Positions 1 through 6,742 of a stretch of DNA of 64,000 nucleotides are shown here, in pieces. The stretch's first letter is position 1; the number at the start of each line of letters is the position of its first letter. Source of the DNA: an uncultured Lachnospiraceae bacterium (GTDB lineage Bacteria; Bacillota; Clostridia; Lachnospirales; Lachnospiraceae); assembly GCA_947564735.1 (NCBI GenBank), contig CANOEC010000013.1, positions 1-64,000 on the forward strand, written 5' to 3'. A model generated the notes under the pieces. That model worked only from the letters and a program-made list of their open reading frames with translations, did no database searches and was not told where the DNA came from. The position numbers and the translations under genes are program-made.

Positions 1-53
1 AGAGCACGCGGCTGTTAACCGCGGGGTTGTAGGTTCGAGCCCTACTCGGGGAG
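1..53 (+). tRNA. tRNA-Asn (GTT), 5' part missing
   Basis: The window opens inside the D arm. The anticodon stem CGCGG/CCGCG encloses the loop CTGTTAA (anticodon GTT, Asn). A T arm GTAGG-TTCGAGC-CCTAC follows, then a 3' acceptor strand TCGGGGA and discriminator G. The 5' acceptor strand lies outside the window, so acceptor pairing cannot be tested. Confidence 0.9.
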
Positions 54-62
54 CTGGATGAG

Positions 63-92
63 CCCGTAAACATAAGTGTTTACGGGTTTTTT
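63..92 (+). terminator. Intrinsic terminator after tRNA-Asn
   Basis: A perfect 10-bp stem CCCGTAAACA/TGTTTACGGG with a 4-nt loop is followed by six T. It lies 9 bases downstream of the tRNA. Confidence 0.9.
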
Positions 93-451
93 GCTGTCCA
101 AAGAATAATTTATAAAAATCAAAAAGACAGATGCCGGTAAAAAGCAGGCAGGAAGATGTTTTAACCGGAAACAGGCAGGGATCGCGCTGCATACTGGAGT
201 TTGAGATGCTATGGCAACACAGGTGGCGGTGACTGAAACAGGGACAAGGTGCTTTATCGAAATGACAGGCGTCTTTTTGAGGAGATAAATGGACAGATTA
301 GGATTTAACCGTATATATAAACGGTAGTATCATTGTATTCTTCATGTTATACTTATCTATAAGGTTGTATAATAGTCTGATGTATCTGTGTGTTTAACAC
401 GGAAGTCGTGTAGAAATCAGTTGTGATAATTTTGGAAAGGGATCAGAAGAA
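93..451 (+). other. Intergenic stretch before the GH42 gene
   Basis: I see no convincing gene. A 26-codon open frame starting with ATGGCAACACAG near 210 has no clear ribosome site and no recognisable product. A short inverted repeat ACCGT/ACGGT (308-325) and a TATAAT at 368-373 lie in the half nearest the beta-galactosidase gene and probably form its control region. Confidence 0.5.
345..373 (+). promoter_or_regulatory. Possible promoter of the GH42 gene
   Basis: TATAAT (368-373) is a perfect -10 box. The hexamer 17 bases upstream, TGTTAT, is a poor -35, so the call rests on the -10 and its position 79 bases before the start codon. Confidence 0.35.
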
Positions 452-2497
452 ATGAGGATAGTAAATGGTTCAAGTATAGATTTGGGTGTCTGTTATTATC
501 CAGAGCATTGGGAGAAAAGGTTATGGGAAGAAGATTTGGATAGAATGCTGGATGTAGGTATTCAGACTGTTAGAATTGCTGAATTTGCATGGAATTTTAT
601 AGAACCCAGAGAAGGAGAGTTTGACTATCGCTTTTTTGACGAATTTCTTGATTTGGCTTACCGGAAAGGCATCAAAGTGATTTTCTGTACGCCCACTGCA
701 ACGCCGCCGGTCTGGTTGACGGAGAACTATCCGGAGACGTTGAACGCGGACATAGAAGGAAATTTATACTATCATGGTTCTCGAAGGCATTACAATTACA
801 GTTCATCTGTTTATCAGGAGAAAAGCCGGATTATTGTGGAAAAATCTGCATCCCATTATGGACAACACCCGGCGATTATAGGATGGCAGTTGGATAATGA
901 GTTTAACTGCGAGAATGACAGGTTTTATTCAGTGAGTGATTCCGCTGCATTCCGTCGTTTTTTGCAGGAAAAATATGATGATTTGGAGGAACTGAATAAA
1001 GCGTGGGGAACTGTATTCTGGAATCAGACTTATACAAGCTGGGAAGAAATATATGTGCCAAGAAAGACCAATACGGATTCTGTGAATCCACATTTGGCAT
1101 TGGATTATTTTCGTTTTATTTCGGATAGTGTCAATCGTTATGCGAAGCTTCAGGCGGATATTATAAAAAAGTATAAAAAGCCAGAGGATTTTATCACGAC
1201 CAATGGCATGTTCCGTAATATTGATTATCAGCGTATGGCAAAAGAAAGTCTTGATTTTCTGATGTATGATTCTTATCCGAATTTTGGCTATGAGCTGGAC
1301 AATTATCATGAAGCGGATTTTATGAAGGACCGTTGGTGGAGCCGTAATCTGACGGAGGTAAGAGCAGTTTCAGCTAATTTTGGCATTATGGAGCAACAGA
1401 GTGGTGCATGTGGGTGGAATACGCGGATGGAGACGCCGAGTCCAAGACCGGGGCAGATTTTACTGTGGACGATGCAGAGCATTGCCCATGGCGCAGATTA
1501 TATCAGTTATTTTCGCTGGAGAACCTGTACTTTCGGCACGGAAATGTACTGGCATGGCATTTTGGATTATTCCGGCAGAGAAAATCAAAGATTGCGGGAA
1601 GTGAGGCTGACCGGTGAAAAGATACGGACCATGCAGGAATTAGCCGGTTCTAAATATGTGGCAAAAGTGGGTATCTTGAAGGATTATGATAATATTTGGG
1701 ACAGCCAGCAGGACAGATGGCACAGCCGCGTAGATTCTGTCAGTCAGGATGCGCTGTTTGTTGTATTGCAGCAGACGCACACACCATTTGATTATATATA
1801 TTTGGATAATAACCGTGTGACATTAGAGGTGTTGAAGCAGTATGAAGTATTGTTTTATCCGCATGCCAGTATTTTGACAGAAGAGAGAATGAACATGCTG
1901 GAGCAGTATGTGTCAGCAGGAGGGAAGCTTGTAATGGGCTGTCGCACAGGCTATAAAGATCTTTATGGAAGATGTGTGACGGAGTATCTTCCCGGACTTG
2001 CGACAAAAGTGACGGGTACGGATATTCCGGAATATTCCTTTGCTGCTCCGGATGAAACACCAATCAATGTGGAATGGGATGGCAGCAAATTTGAGGCGGC
2101 TGTATTTAATGATTTGCTCGAACCGATTGGCGGGATGGCGGAAGTTATGGGAACCTATGTATCGGGCAGATATGCAGGGGCACCAGCAATAATCAGAAAT
2201 CATTTTGGACGAGGAGAGGCTTTTTATTTTGGCGGAGCTTTTGGAGAGGATGCGGTTAGAGTTTTTTTGGAAAATCTGGATGTAGCAGAACCCTTTGGGG
2301 ATATCATTTCTCTTCCTAAAAGCTGTGAACTGGCAGTACGCGGGAAGGGAGATAAGCAATATATGTTTGTACTCAATTATTTGAAAAATCCGGTTTATAT
2401 AACATTGAAGCGGGAAATGAAGAATCTTTGGACAGGAGAAATGGAGCAGAGCCGTATAGAATTGGAGAAATACGGGGTCAGAGTCTATTTGATTTAG
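452..2497 (+). CDS. Beta-galactosidase, glycoside hydrolase family 42
   Basis: A 681-residue protein that should hydrolyse terminal beta-D-galactosyl residues from lactose, galacto-oligosaccharides or plant galactans. It has the GH42 order: a TIM barrel from residue 8 (LGVCYYPEHW), the acid/base Glu150 in GWQLDNEF, the probable nucleophile Glu314 in GIMEQQSG, a trimerisation-like middle region and a C-terminal beta domain. No signal peptide is visible, so it should act in the cytoplasm. Length is typical of the family. GGAAAGGG lies about 10 bases before the ATG. It stands alone between two terminators, apart from the sugar transporter and the LacLM enzyme near 38-44 kb, so it may have its own inducer. 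Confidence 0.93.
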   Translation: MRIVNGSSIDLGVCYYPEHWEKRLWEEDLDRMLDVGIQTVRIAEFAWNFIEPREGEFDYRFFDEFLDLAYRKGIKVIFCTPTATPPVWLTENYPETLNADIEGNLYYHGSRRHYNYSSSVYQEKSRIIVEKSASHYGQHPAIIGWQLDNEFNCENDRFYSVSDSAAFRRFLQEKYDDLEELNKAWGTVFWNQTYTSWEEIYVPRKTNTDSVNPHLALDYFRFISDSVNRYAKLQADIIKKYKKPEDFITTNGMFRNIDYQRMAKESLDFLMYDSYPNFGYELDNYHEADFMKDRWWSRNLTEVRAVSANFGIMEQQSGACGWNTRMETPSPRPGQILLWTMQSIAHGADYISYFRWRTCTFGTEMYWHGILDYSGRENQRLREVRLTGEKIRTMQELAGSKYVAKVGILKDYDNIWDSQQDRWHSRVDSVSQDALFVVLQQTHTPFDYIYLDNNRVTLEVLKQYEVLFYPHASILTEERMNMLEQYVSAGGKLVMGCRTGYKDLYGRCVTEYLPGLATKVTGTDIPEYSFAAPDETPINVEWDGSKFEAAVFNDLLEPIGGMAEVMGTYVSGRYAGAPAIIRNHFGRGEAFYFGGAFGEDAVRVFLENLDVAEPFGDIISLPKSCELAVRGKGDKQYMFVLNYLKNPVYITLKREMKNLWTGEMEQSRIELEKYGVRVYLI

Positions 2498-2529
2498 TAT
2501 TTTATGCATGTTGAGGTTCGGATGAAAGT

Positions 2530-2559
2530 AAAGGCAATCTGATTTCAGACTGCCTTTTT
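2530..2559. terminator. Terminator between GH42 and the convergent HxlR gene
   Basis: Stem AAAGGCA-A-TCTG pairs with CAGA-C-TGCCTTT around the loop ATTT, with one A.C mismatch, and is followed by a T run. It serves the + strand gene and may also act for the opposite gene, which ends at 2560. Confidence 0.75.
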
Positions 2560-2895
2560 CTATTTCTGTTCTTTTGCTATTCCTTGATACATTGTACCCC
2601 ATTCAAACATTGAGTTGATAATTGGCCGCATGGTGTCACCTAATTCACTTAAAGCATATTCCACACGAACAGGCACTTCCGGATATACAGTACGGGAAAT
2701 GATGCCGTCTTCTTCCATAGAACGCAGATTATCTGTCAAAACCCGCTGGCTGATTCCGGGAATGTCCTTTTGCAATTCGTTAAACCGCCAAGGTCTGTCC
2801 AAAAGCCTTTGTACAATAAAGATTTTCCACTTGTTTCCGATAAGCATGAGCGTGGTTGCAACAGGACATGCCGGAAGCTCGTCTTTCGTCAACAT
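2560..2895 (-). CDS. HxlR-family transcriptional regulator
   Basis: A 111-residue winged-helix regulator. The family core is clear: CPVATTLMLIGNKWK at the N-terminus, FNELQKDIPGISQRVLTDNL as recognition helix region, and a wing near VRVEYALSELG. An N-terminal Cys (Cys10) sits where the HxlR proteins YodB and HypR carry their redox-sensing Cys, so it may sense quinones, aldehydes or disulfide stress; that is inference. The ATG at 2895 was chosen because GGAGGG lies 7 bases upstream; a longer TTG-started reading has no such site. It is divergent from the Cys-rich peptide gene, so it probably controls that operon and itself through the palindromes between them. Confidence 0.9.
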   Translation of the reverse strand: MLTKDELPACPVATTLMLIGNKWKIFIVQRLLDRPWRFNELQKDIPGISQRVLTDNLRSMEEDGIISRTVYPEVPVRVEYALSELGDTMRPIINSMFEWGTMYQGIAKEQK

Positions 2896-2933
2896 AATAG
2901 CACCCTCCAAAAAAGTATATTACATTCATATTT

Positions 2934-3015
2934 GCACTAAGTAAGAAAAAGATCACTACATAATAAAATAGTGCGTACTTTTCTTTCTGATTGCTGCAAT
3001 CTATACTGAGTATAG
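2934..3015. promoter_or_regulatory. Divergent control region with operator-like palindromes
   Basis: Between the HxlR gene and the peptide gene lie CACTA-N10-TAGTG (2954-2973), a further GCACTA half-site (2934-2939) and a perfect palindrome CTATACT-G-AGTATAG (3001-3015). The last contains a TATACT (3002-3007) that could be the -10 box of the peptide operon. This fits direct control by the adjacent HxlR dimer; the assignment is inferred from position and symmetry. Confidence 0.55.
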
Positions 3016-3030
3016 ACCAAAGAGGTCATC

Positions 3031-3049
3031 CTGTCAAAGCATTTGACAG
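3031..3049 (+). promoter_or_regulatory. Perfect 8-bp hairpin in the peptide operon leader
   Basis: CTGTCAAA-GCA-TTTGACAG is a perfect inverted repeat 31 bases before the peptide start codon. There is no T run after it, so it is not an ordinary terminator. It could be a second operator or a 5' stabilising hairpin. Confidence 0.5.
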
Positions 3050-3079
3050 CAAAAATCAAGGAGATAGGAGGCAACTATT

Positions 3080-3220
3080 ATGAGTAATCTTGAAAATGTG
3101 GCTGCATTTGCGGCATCGTCCTGCGGTTCGGCATGTGGCGCAGGGGACCCGAAGCCGGAAGAAAAGCCGGCTTCTGCCTGCGGTTCGGCATGTGGCGCAG
3201 CGGACCCGAAATCGAAATAA
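3080..3220 (+). CDS. Cys-rich precursor peptide with CGSACGA repeats (ACGX-type RiPP)
   Basis: A 46-residue peptide, short enough to be missed by gene finders. AGGAGG lies 8 bases before the ATG. Residues 1-14 are a Cys-free, Ala-rich leader (MSNLENVAAFAASS). The rest is two blocks, each CGSACGA (residues 15-21 and 34-40) followed by a DPK-containing segment, so all four Cys occur as C-x3-C pairs. The blocks come from a 33-base DNA duplication (3121-3153 and 3178-3210) differing at one base. A radical SAM/SPASM enzyme follows at once. I recall NCBI/TIGRFAM models for an 'ACGX-repeat peptide' and an 'ACGX system' radical SAM enzyme, which this pair resembles; I could not check it. The product is probably a thioether or otherwise Cys-modified peptide; its function is unknown. 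Confidence 0.85.
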   Translation: MSNLENVAAFAASSCGSACGAGDPKPEEKPASACGSACGAADPKSK

Positions 3221-3288
3221 ATTTCGATTCATCAGAAACATATTGTGTCAAAACGGGCATGGGCACATGAATTTTTCGTGTGTCCATG
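3210..3288 (+). promoter_or_regulatory. Two stem-loops between precursor and modifying-enzyme genes
   Basis: AATCGAAAT/ATTTCGATT (3210-3229) is a perfect 9-bp stem overlapping the peptide stop codon. CATGGGCACA/TGTGTCCATG (3258-3288) forms a 10-bp stem with one G-U pair and an 11-base loop. Such structures between a RiPP precursor and its enzyme commonly set a higher precursor level through partial termination or mRNA protection. That role is inferred. Confidence 0.45.
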
Positions 3289-3314
3289 ATGATACCAAGA
3301 GGAGGAATACCAAG

Positions 3315-4373
3315 ATGAAACCATATTTTGCCTTTCAATGGCATATTACAGACGAGTGCGACCAAAGGTGTAAGCATTGCTATATTTTTTCCGGAGATAA
3401 TGATATTTGCCTAAAGCAGATGAAATACGAGGAAATGGAAAAAGTCGTTTCAAGCTGTATGGATATGTGTGAAAGGCTGGAACGCACTCCCTATTTCTAT
3501 ATTACGGGTGGCGATCCGATTTTGCACAAGGATTTTTGGAAACTTTGTGAGCTGTTGAAAAAACATGGCATTACTTTTGGGATTCTGGGAAATCCGTTTC
3601 ATTTAACAGATGAGGTCTGCAAAAGACTGTATGACTATGGTTGCAGAAAGTATCAGTTATCTTTGGACGGAATGAGGGAAACACATGATAAGTTTAGGAA
3701 GCCCGGATCTTTTGACACTACGATAGAAAAAATTGATTGTATCAAAAAGGCGGGTATGTATCTTGCAATCATGTCCACCGTATCCCTCGCCAATAAAGAT
3801 GAGTTTCCTGATATGATAGACTTGGTAGTGGAAAAAGATGTAGATGTGTTTGCGTTCGGTCGGTACTGTCCTACAAGCGGTCATGAAAGCAAACGGAATT
3901 ATCAAGATAATTTTTTTCAACAATATCATATTCCCCCATTAGTGTACAGGTCGTTTTTAGAGAAGTGCTGGGCGAAATATGAGCAGTACAAGGACAGACA
4001 TACCACGTTCCAGTTAAAAGACCATTTATGGACGTTATTCTTGTATGAAAAAGGTATATTTAAGATACCCGAAAATGCGGATAAGAAAATGATTTATGAT
4101 GGTTGTCATCTCGCGATTAGTCATATGACAATCCTTCCGACAGGCGATGTTTATGCCTGCCGTAGAATGGAAAGTAAAATCGGAAATGTATTTGATAGCT
4201 CTATGTATGATCTATTTATGAGTGCGGACATGGAGAAGTATCGTGATTTTGATAAATTTGAGAAGTGCAGCAAATGTGAGCTTAGAGGATTTTGCAGAGG
4301 GTGTCCGGCAGTGACCTATGGCTATACCGGAAATATGTACGCTCCGGATCCTCAATGCTGGAAGGATATCTGA
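3315..4373 (+). CDS. Radical SAM/SPASM peptide maturase (ACGX-type)
   Basis: A 352-residue enzyme that should use a [4Fe-4S] cluster and S-adenosylmethionine to modify the adjacent Cys-rich peptide. The SAM cluster motif C-x3-C-x2-C is at residues 15-22 (CDQRCKHC), the GGDP motif follows near residue 75, and a C-terminal SPASM region carries the Cys set DGCHL, YACRR, CSKCELRGFCRGC and PQCW for auxiliary clusters. The core begins almost at residue 1, so no N-terminal peptide-recognition (RRE/PqqD-like) domain is present. The ATG at 3315 has AGGAGG 9 bases upstream. A longer reading of this frame, from about 3090, would run through the peptide gene in another frame and is rejected. It is part of the peptide operon. 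Confidence 0.9.
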   Translation: MKPYFAFQWHITDECDQRCKHCYIFSGDNDICLKQMKYEEMEKVVSSCMDMCERLERTPYFYITGGDPILHKDFWKLCELLKKHGITFGILGNPFHLTDEVCKRLYDYGCRKYQLSLDGMRETHDKFRKPGSFDTTIEKIDCIKKAGMYLAIMSTVSLANKDEFPDMIDLVVEKDVDVFAFGRYCPTSGHESKRNYQDNFFQQYHIPPLVYRSFLEKCWAKYEQYKDRHTTFQLKDHLWTLFLYEKGIFKIPENADKKMIYDGCHLAISHMTILPTGDVYACRRMESKIGNVFDSSMYDLFMSADMEKYRDFDKFEKCSKCELRGFCRGCPAVTYGYTGNMYAPDPQCWKDI

Positions 4374-4428
4374 TGTATGGCGGACATCGGATTTGTACCG
4401 ATTGAAATGAAATGGAGATGGTTTAAGC

Positions 4429-5007
4429 ATGGATATTTTGGATTTGATGAAAGAGCGCAGGGCAATCCGAAAATACACAGATAGGCAGATTGCAAGGGAA
4501 GATTTGGAAAAAATCATAGAAGCCGGATTATATGCGCCAAACGCAGGCGGCGGACAGCGGGCAAGGATTGTGGCTGTCCATAATAAGGAATTAGCGAAAA
4601 AGATTGGAAAACTCAATCTGGCACATTTTGACCGTAATAAACTTGCCGGAGGATATGTTTCTTCTGAACAGCCGAGCAATATTGATGACCCGACGATAAA
4701 AAATGGCTTTTATGGCGCACCTGCCGTATGCGTTATTTTTGGATCAAAAAATTTTCTATACAGTATTCCCGATGCCTTCTGCTGTGCTGAAAATATGGTG
4801 CTTGAAGCCACCAATTTAGGGATTGCATCCTGCATTATTGCAAGGGGTGAAGAAACATTTGATAATGAGGTTGGTAAGGCGTTACTGGAAGAGTGGAATG
4901 TTCCCGATACAGATATCGCAAGGTGTTTCGTGATATTAGGATATTGTAATGGCGACTACCCGCAGAGCAAGCCAAGAAAAGCCGGACGATATTTGATTGT
5001 GGAATAA
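4429..5007 (+). CDS. Nitroreductase family protein
   Basis: A 192-residue FMN-dependent oxidoreductase of the nitroreductase fold. The N-terminus LMKERRAIRKYTDRQ is the family's FMN-phosphate contact, followed by LYAPNAGGGQ and later GIASCIIARGE. Substrates cannot be read from sequence; quinones, nitroaromatics or a step in peptide maturation are all possible. It starts 55 bases after the radical SAM gene, on the same strand and with no terminator between, so it probably belongs to the peptide operon. Nitroreductase genes are known targets of YodB/HypR-type HxlR regulators, which agrees with the HxlR gene at the head of this module. Confidence 0.88.
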   Translation: MDILDLMKERRAIRKYTDRQIAREDLEKIIEAGLYAPNAGGGQRARIVAVHNKELAKKIGKLNLAHFDRNKLAGGYVSSEQPSNIDDPTIKNGFYGAPAVCVIFGSKNFLYSIPDAFCCAENMVLEATNLGIASCIIARGEETFDNEVGKALLEEWNVPDTDIARCFVILGYCNGDYPQSKPRKAGRYLIVE

Positions 5008-5020
5008 ATTAGGGAGATAA

Positions 5021-5140
5021 GGTTGAAAGAATTGCATTCTTTCAAGCAGATTTATTTGGTTTTCGCGACAGTTTGTGCTGGCGCCATTGGCATCAGACCT
5101 AAACATCGCAGGCGGAGAAAGGAGCGTGGTTATAAAAATG
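5021..5140 (+). repeat. Dispersed leader element, copy A
   Basis: This stretch matches 45760-45860. Both begin with a hairpin (GAAAGAAT/ATTCTTTC), share GTTTGTGCTG and AAACATCGCAGG, and end at a start codon preceded by TATAAA. Copy A carries about 25 extra bases after the hairpin. The flanking genes differ entirely between copies, so this is a dispersed element rather than a duplicated gene. Reading from TTG at 5023 gives MKELHSF as in copy B, but the frame then diverges. Confidence 0.75.
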
Positions 5141-5438
5141 GATGCACAGACCTGTTTAAAAAAATTACAATATGTGGGAGTATTGAATTTTGCAACAGTC
5201 GATAAATATGCAAAACCGCAGATACGGAATATCAGCGCAATACATTATGAGCAGCAGGCTATGTATTTCTTTACGGCAAGGGGAAAATCCTTTTGCGAAG
5301 AATTGCTTGCGTCCTCAAAGGTGCATTGTATCCGGTCGTCCGTATCATATTACGCAGGAGTATTGTTTACATTGTGGAAATTGTTTTGAAAAATGTCCTG
5401 TTGGCGCTGTCAAGAATAGGGAGGATATAAAGGGATGA
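5138..5438 (+). pseudogene. PNPOx-like flavoprotein/ferredoxin, internally deleted
   Basis: The first part, from ATG 5138, reads as the start of a pyridoxamine-5'-phosphate-oxidase-like flavoprotein (KLQYVGVLNFATVDKY, ALYFFTARGK-like MYFFTARGK). Around 5320-5330 the frame breaks. The match continues in another frame with HITQEYCLHCGNCFEKCP, the C-terminal 4Fe-4S half of the PNPOx-ferredoxin fusion proteins common in Clostridia. About half of the normal protein (the middle, including the first Fe-S motif) is missing. A programmed frameshift would not restore that, so the gene is a relic. It ends in an ATGA-type overlap with the sirtuin gene. Confidence 0.8.
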
Positions 5439-6331
5439 TTGATAGAATGGCTCTAGGAATAACGGCTTCAAGGCATAGAAATCCTTTAACAAAAGAAATG
5501 AAAAAGTCAGAAAAGATTGAACGGTTATGTACTATGCTAGAAAAAGCAGACGCTATACTTATTGGTGCGGGTGCAGGACTTTCTACTTCTGCCGGATTTA
5601 CTTATAGTGGTGAGCGTTTTCAGAAATATTTTAGTGACTTTATTGAAAAATACCATTTCCAAAATATGTACGAGGGCGGTTTTTATCCCTTTGAGAGTCT
5701 GGAAGAACATTGGGCGTATTGGAGCAGATATATTTATATCAATCGCTATATGGATGCACCGAAACCTGTGTATGAGAAGCTGTTTGACTTAGTAAAGGAT
5801 AAGGAGTATTTTGTTCTCACGACAAACGTGGACCACTGCTTTCAAAAGGCAGGATTTGCAAAAGAAAGGCTGTTTTATACACAGGGGGATTATGGACTTT
5901 TTCAATGCAGCGAGCCATGCCATGACAGGACCTATGACAACGAAGAAACGATTAAAAAAATGGTTGAGCAGCAAAAGGACATGAGAATCCCGACAGAGCT
6001 TATCCCGCATTGTCCTATATGTAATAAAGCAATGACTATGAATTTGCGGGCGGATAACACTTTTGTGCAGGACAGTGGCTGGGAACTTCATGCGGGTTAC
6101 TATGAGCAATTTCTAAATGAATATGGACAAGGCAACCTGTTATTTTTAGAATTAGGCGTAGGGTATAATACTCCGGGGATTATTAAATATCCTTTTTGGA
6201 AGATAACAGCGGACAACCCGAAAGCGGTTTACGCCTGCATTAATTATGGGGAGGCGGTGTGTCCGAAAGAAATTGAGAAACAGTCGATTTGTATAGAGGG
6301 GGATATTGGGGAAGTGTTACAGTTATTATAA
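5435..6331 (+). CDS. Divergent SIR2-family protein (class M-like sirtuin)
   Basis: A 298-residue NAD-dependent enzyme. The NAD-binding GAGAGLSTSAGF lies near residue 45, the catalytic His is in TTNVDHCF, and a zinc knuckle is formed by CSEPC and CPIC. The canonical GIPDFR motif is absent, and the region LELGVGYNTPGIIKYPFW resembles class M sirtuins (SirTM), which ADP-ribosylate a lipoylated GcvH-like protein. Those usually sit beside a macrodomain, GcvH-L and lipoate ligase; none is seen here, so the partner is unknown. GGGAGG precedes the ATG at 5435; an internal Met (MKKSEKIERL, 5498) is an alternative start. It follows the broken PNPOx gene directly. Confidence 0.85.
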   Translation: MIDRMALGITASRHRNPLTKEMKKSEKIERLCTMLEKADAILIGAGAGLSTSAGFTYSGERFQKYFSDFIEKYHFQNMYEGGFYPFESLEEHWAYWSRYIYINRYMDAPKPVYEKLFDLVKDKEYFVLTTNVDHCFQKAGFAKERLFYTQGDYGLFQCSEPCHDRTYDNEETIKKMVEQQKDMRIPTELIPHCPICNKAMTMNLRADNTFVQDSGWELHAGYYEQFLNEYGQGNLLFLELGVGYNTPGIIKYPFWKITADNPKAVYACINYGEAVCPKEIEKQSICIEGDIGEVLQLL

Positions 6332-6362
6332 TCGGATTGATATTAAAAAATAAAAAATTCCC

Positions 6363-6391
6363 TTGCCAAATGCACCCGGTTATGGTAAGAT
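6363..6391 (+). promoter_or_regulatory. Promoter of the tRNA-Glu/tRNA-Cys pair
   Basis: TTGCCA (6363-6368), a 17-base spacer and TAAGAT (6386-6391), 72 bases before tRNA-Glu. Confidence 0.7.
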
Positions 6392-6463
6392 AGACTCCGT
6401 TAGGTTATTAATTACATGGGTGCTGCATAGGATATAAACAGAAGCGCCGGAAAGAAATGACAA

Positions 6464-6535
6464 GGCTCCATGGTCAAGCGGTTAAGACATCGCCCTTTCA
6501 CGGCGGTAACACGGGTTCGATTCCCGTTGGAGTCA
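6464..6535 (+). tRNA. tRNA-Glu (TTC)
   Basis: A complete 72-base cloverleaf. Acceptor GGCTCCA pairs with TGGAGTC with one G-T pair, the anticodon loop is CTTTCAC (TTC), the T arm is ACGGG-TTCGATT-CCCGT, and the discriminator is A. CCA is not encoded. Confidence 0.97.
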
Positions 6536-6593
6536 TTATTTTACAGCACCAGTTCAGCAGAATGCCTTGTAGAGAGGTATAAGATTTATTTAT

Positions 6594-6664
6594 GGTGACT
6601 TAGCCAAGTGGTAAGGCCCCGGTCTGCAACACCGTTATCGCCGGTTCAAATCCGGCAGTCACCT
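6594..6664 (+). tRNA. tRNA-Cys (GCA)
   Basis: A complete 71-base tRNA. Acceptor GGTGACT/AGTCACC is perfect, the anticodon loop is TCTGCAA (GCA), and the discriminator is T, the known identity base of tRNA-Cys. It is transcribed with tRNA-Glu 58 bases upstream. Confidence 0.97.
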
Positions 6665-6670
6665 TAAAAA

Positions 6671-6700
6671 AGATTCCGAAATGATTCGGAATCTTTTTTT
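6671..6700. terminator. Bidirectional terminator after tRNA-Cys
   Basis: A perfect 10-bp stem AGATTCCGAA/TTCGGAATCT with the loop ATGA has a T run on the + strand side and an A run on the other, so it can also stop the opposite gene ending at 6743. Confidence 0.92.
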
Positions 6701-6742
6701 TGAATATAATCATAGTAGAATGTAACTACAGGATATATTGGG

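Noticed and set aside
1913-2602. Long minus-strand frame over the end of the GH42 gene
   Set aside because: It overlaps both the beta-galactosidase and the terminator, and its translation resembles no family.
3090-3314. Upstream extension of the radical SAM reading frame through the Cys-rich peptide gene
   Set aside because: It has no ribosome site, encodes an Arg-rich sequence unlike the family, and overlaps a peptide gene with its own AGGAGG. The ATG at 3315 has a good site and begins the known fold.
5138-5438. Programmed frameshift to make the PNPOx-ferredoxin protein
   Set aside because: About half of the normal protein is missing at the junction, so a frameshift would not give a working enzyme; a deletion explains it better.
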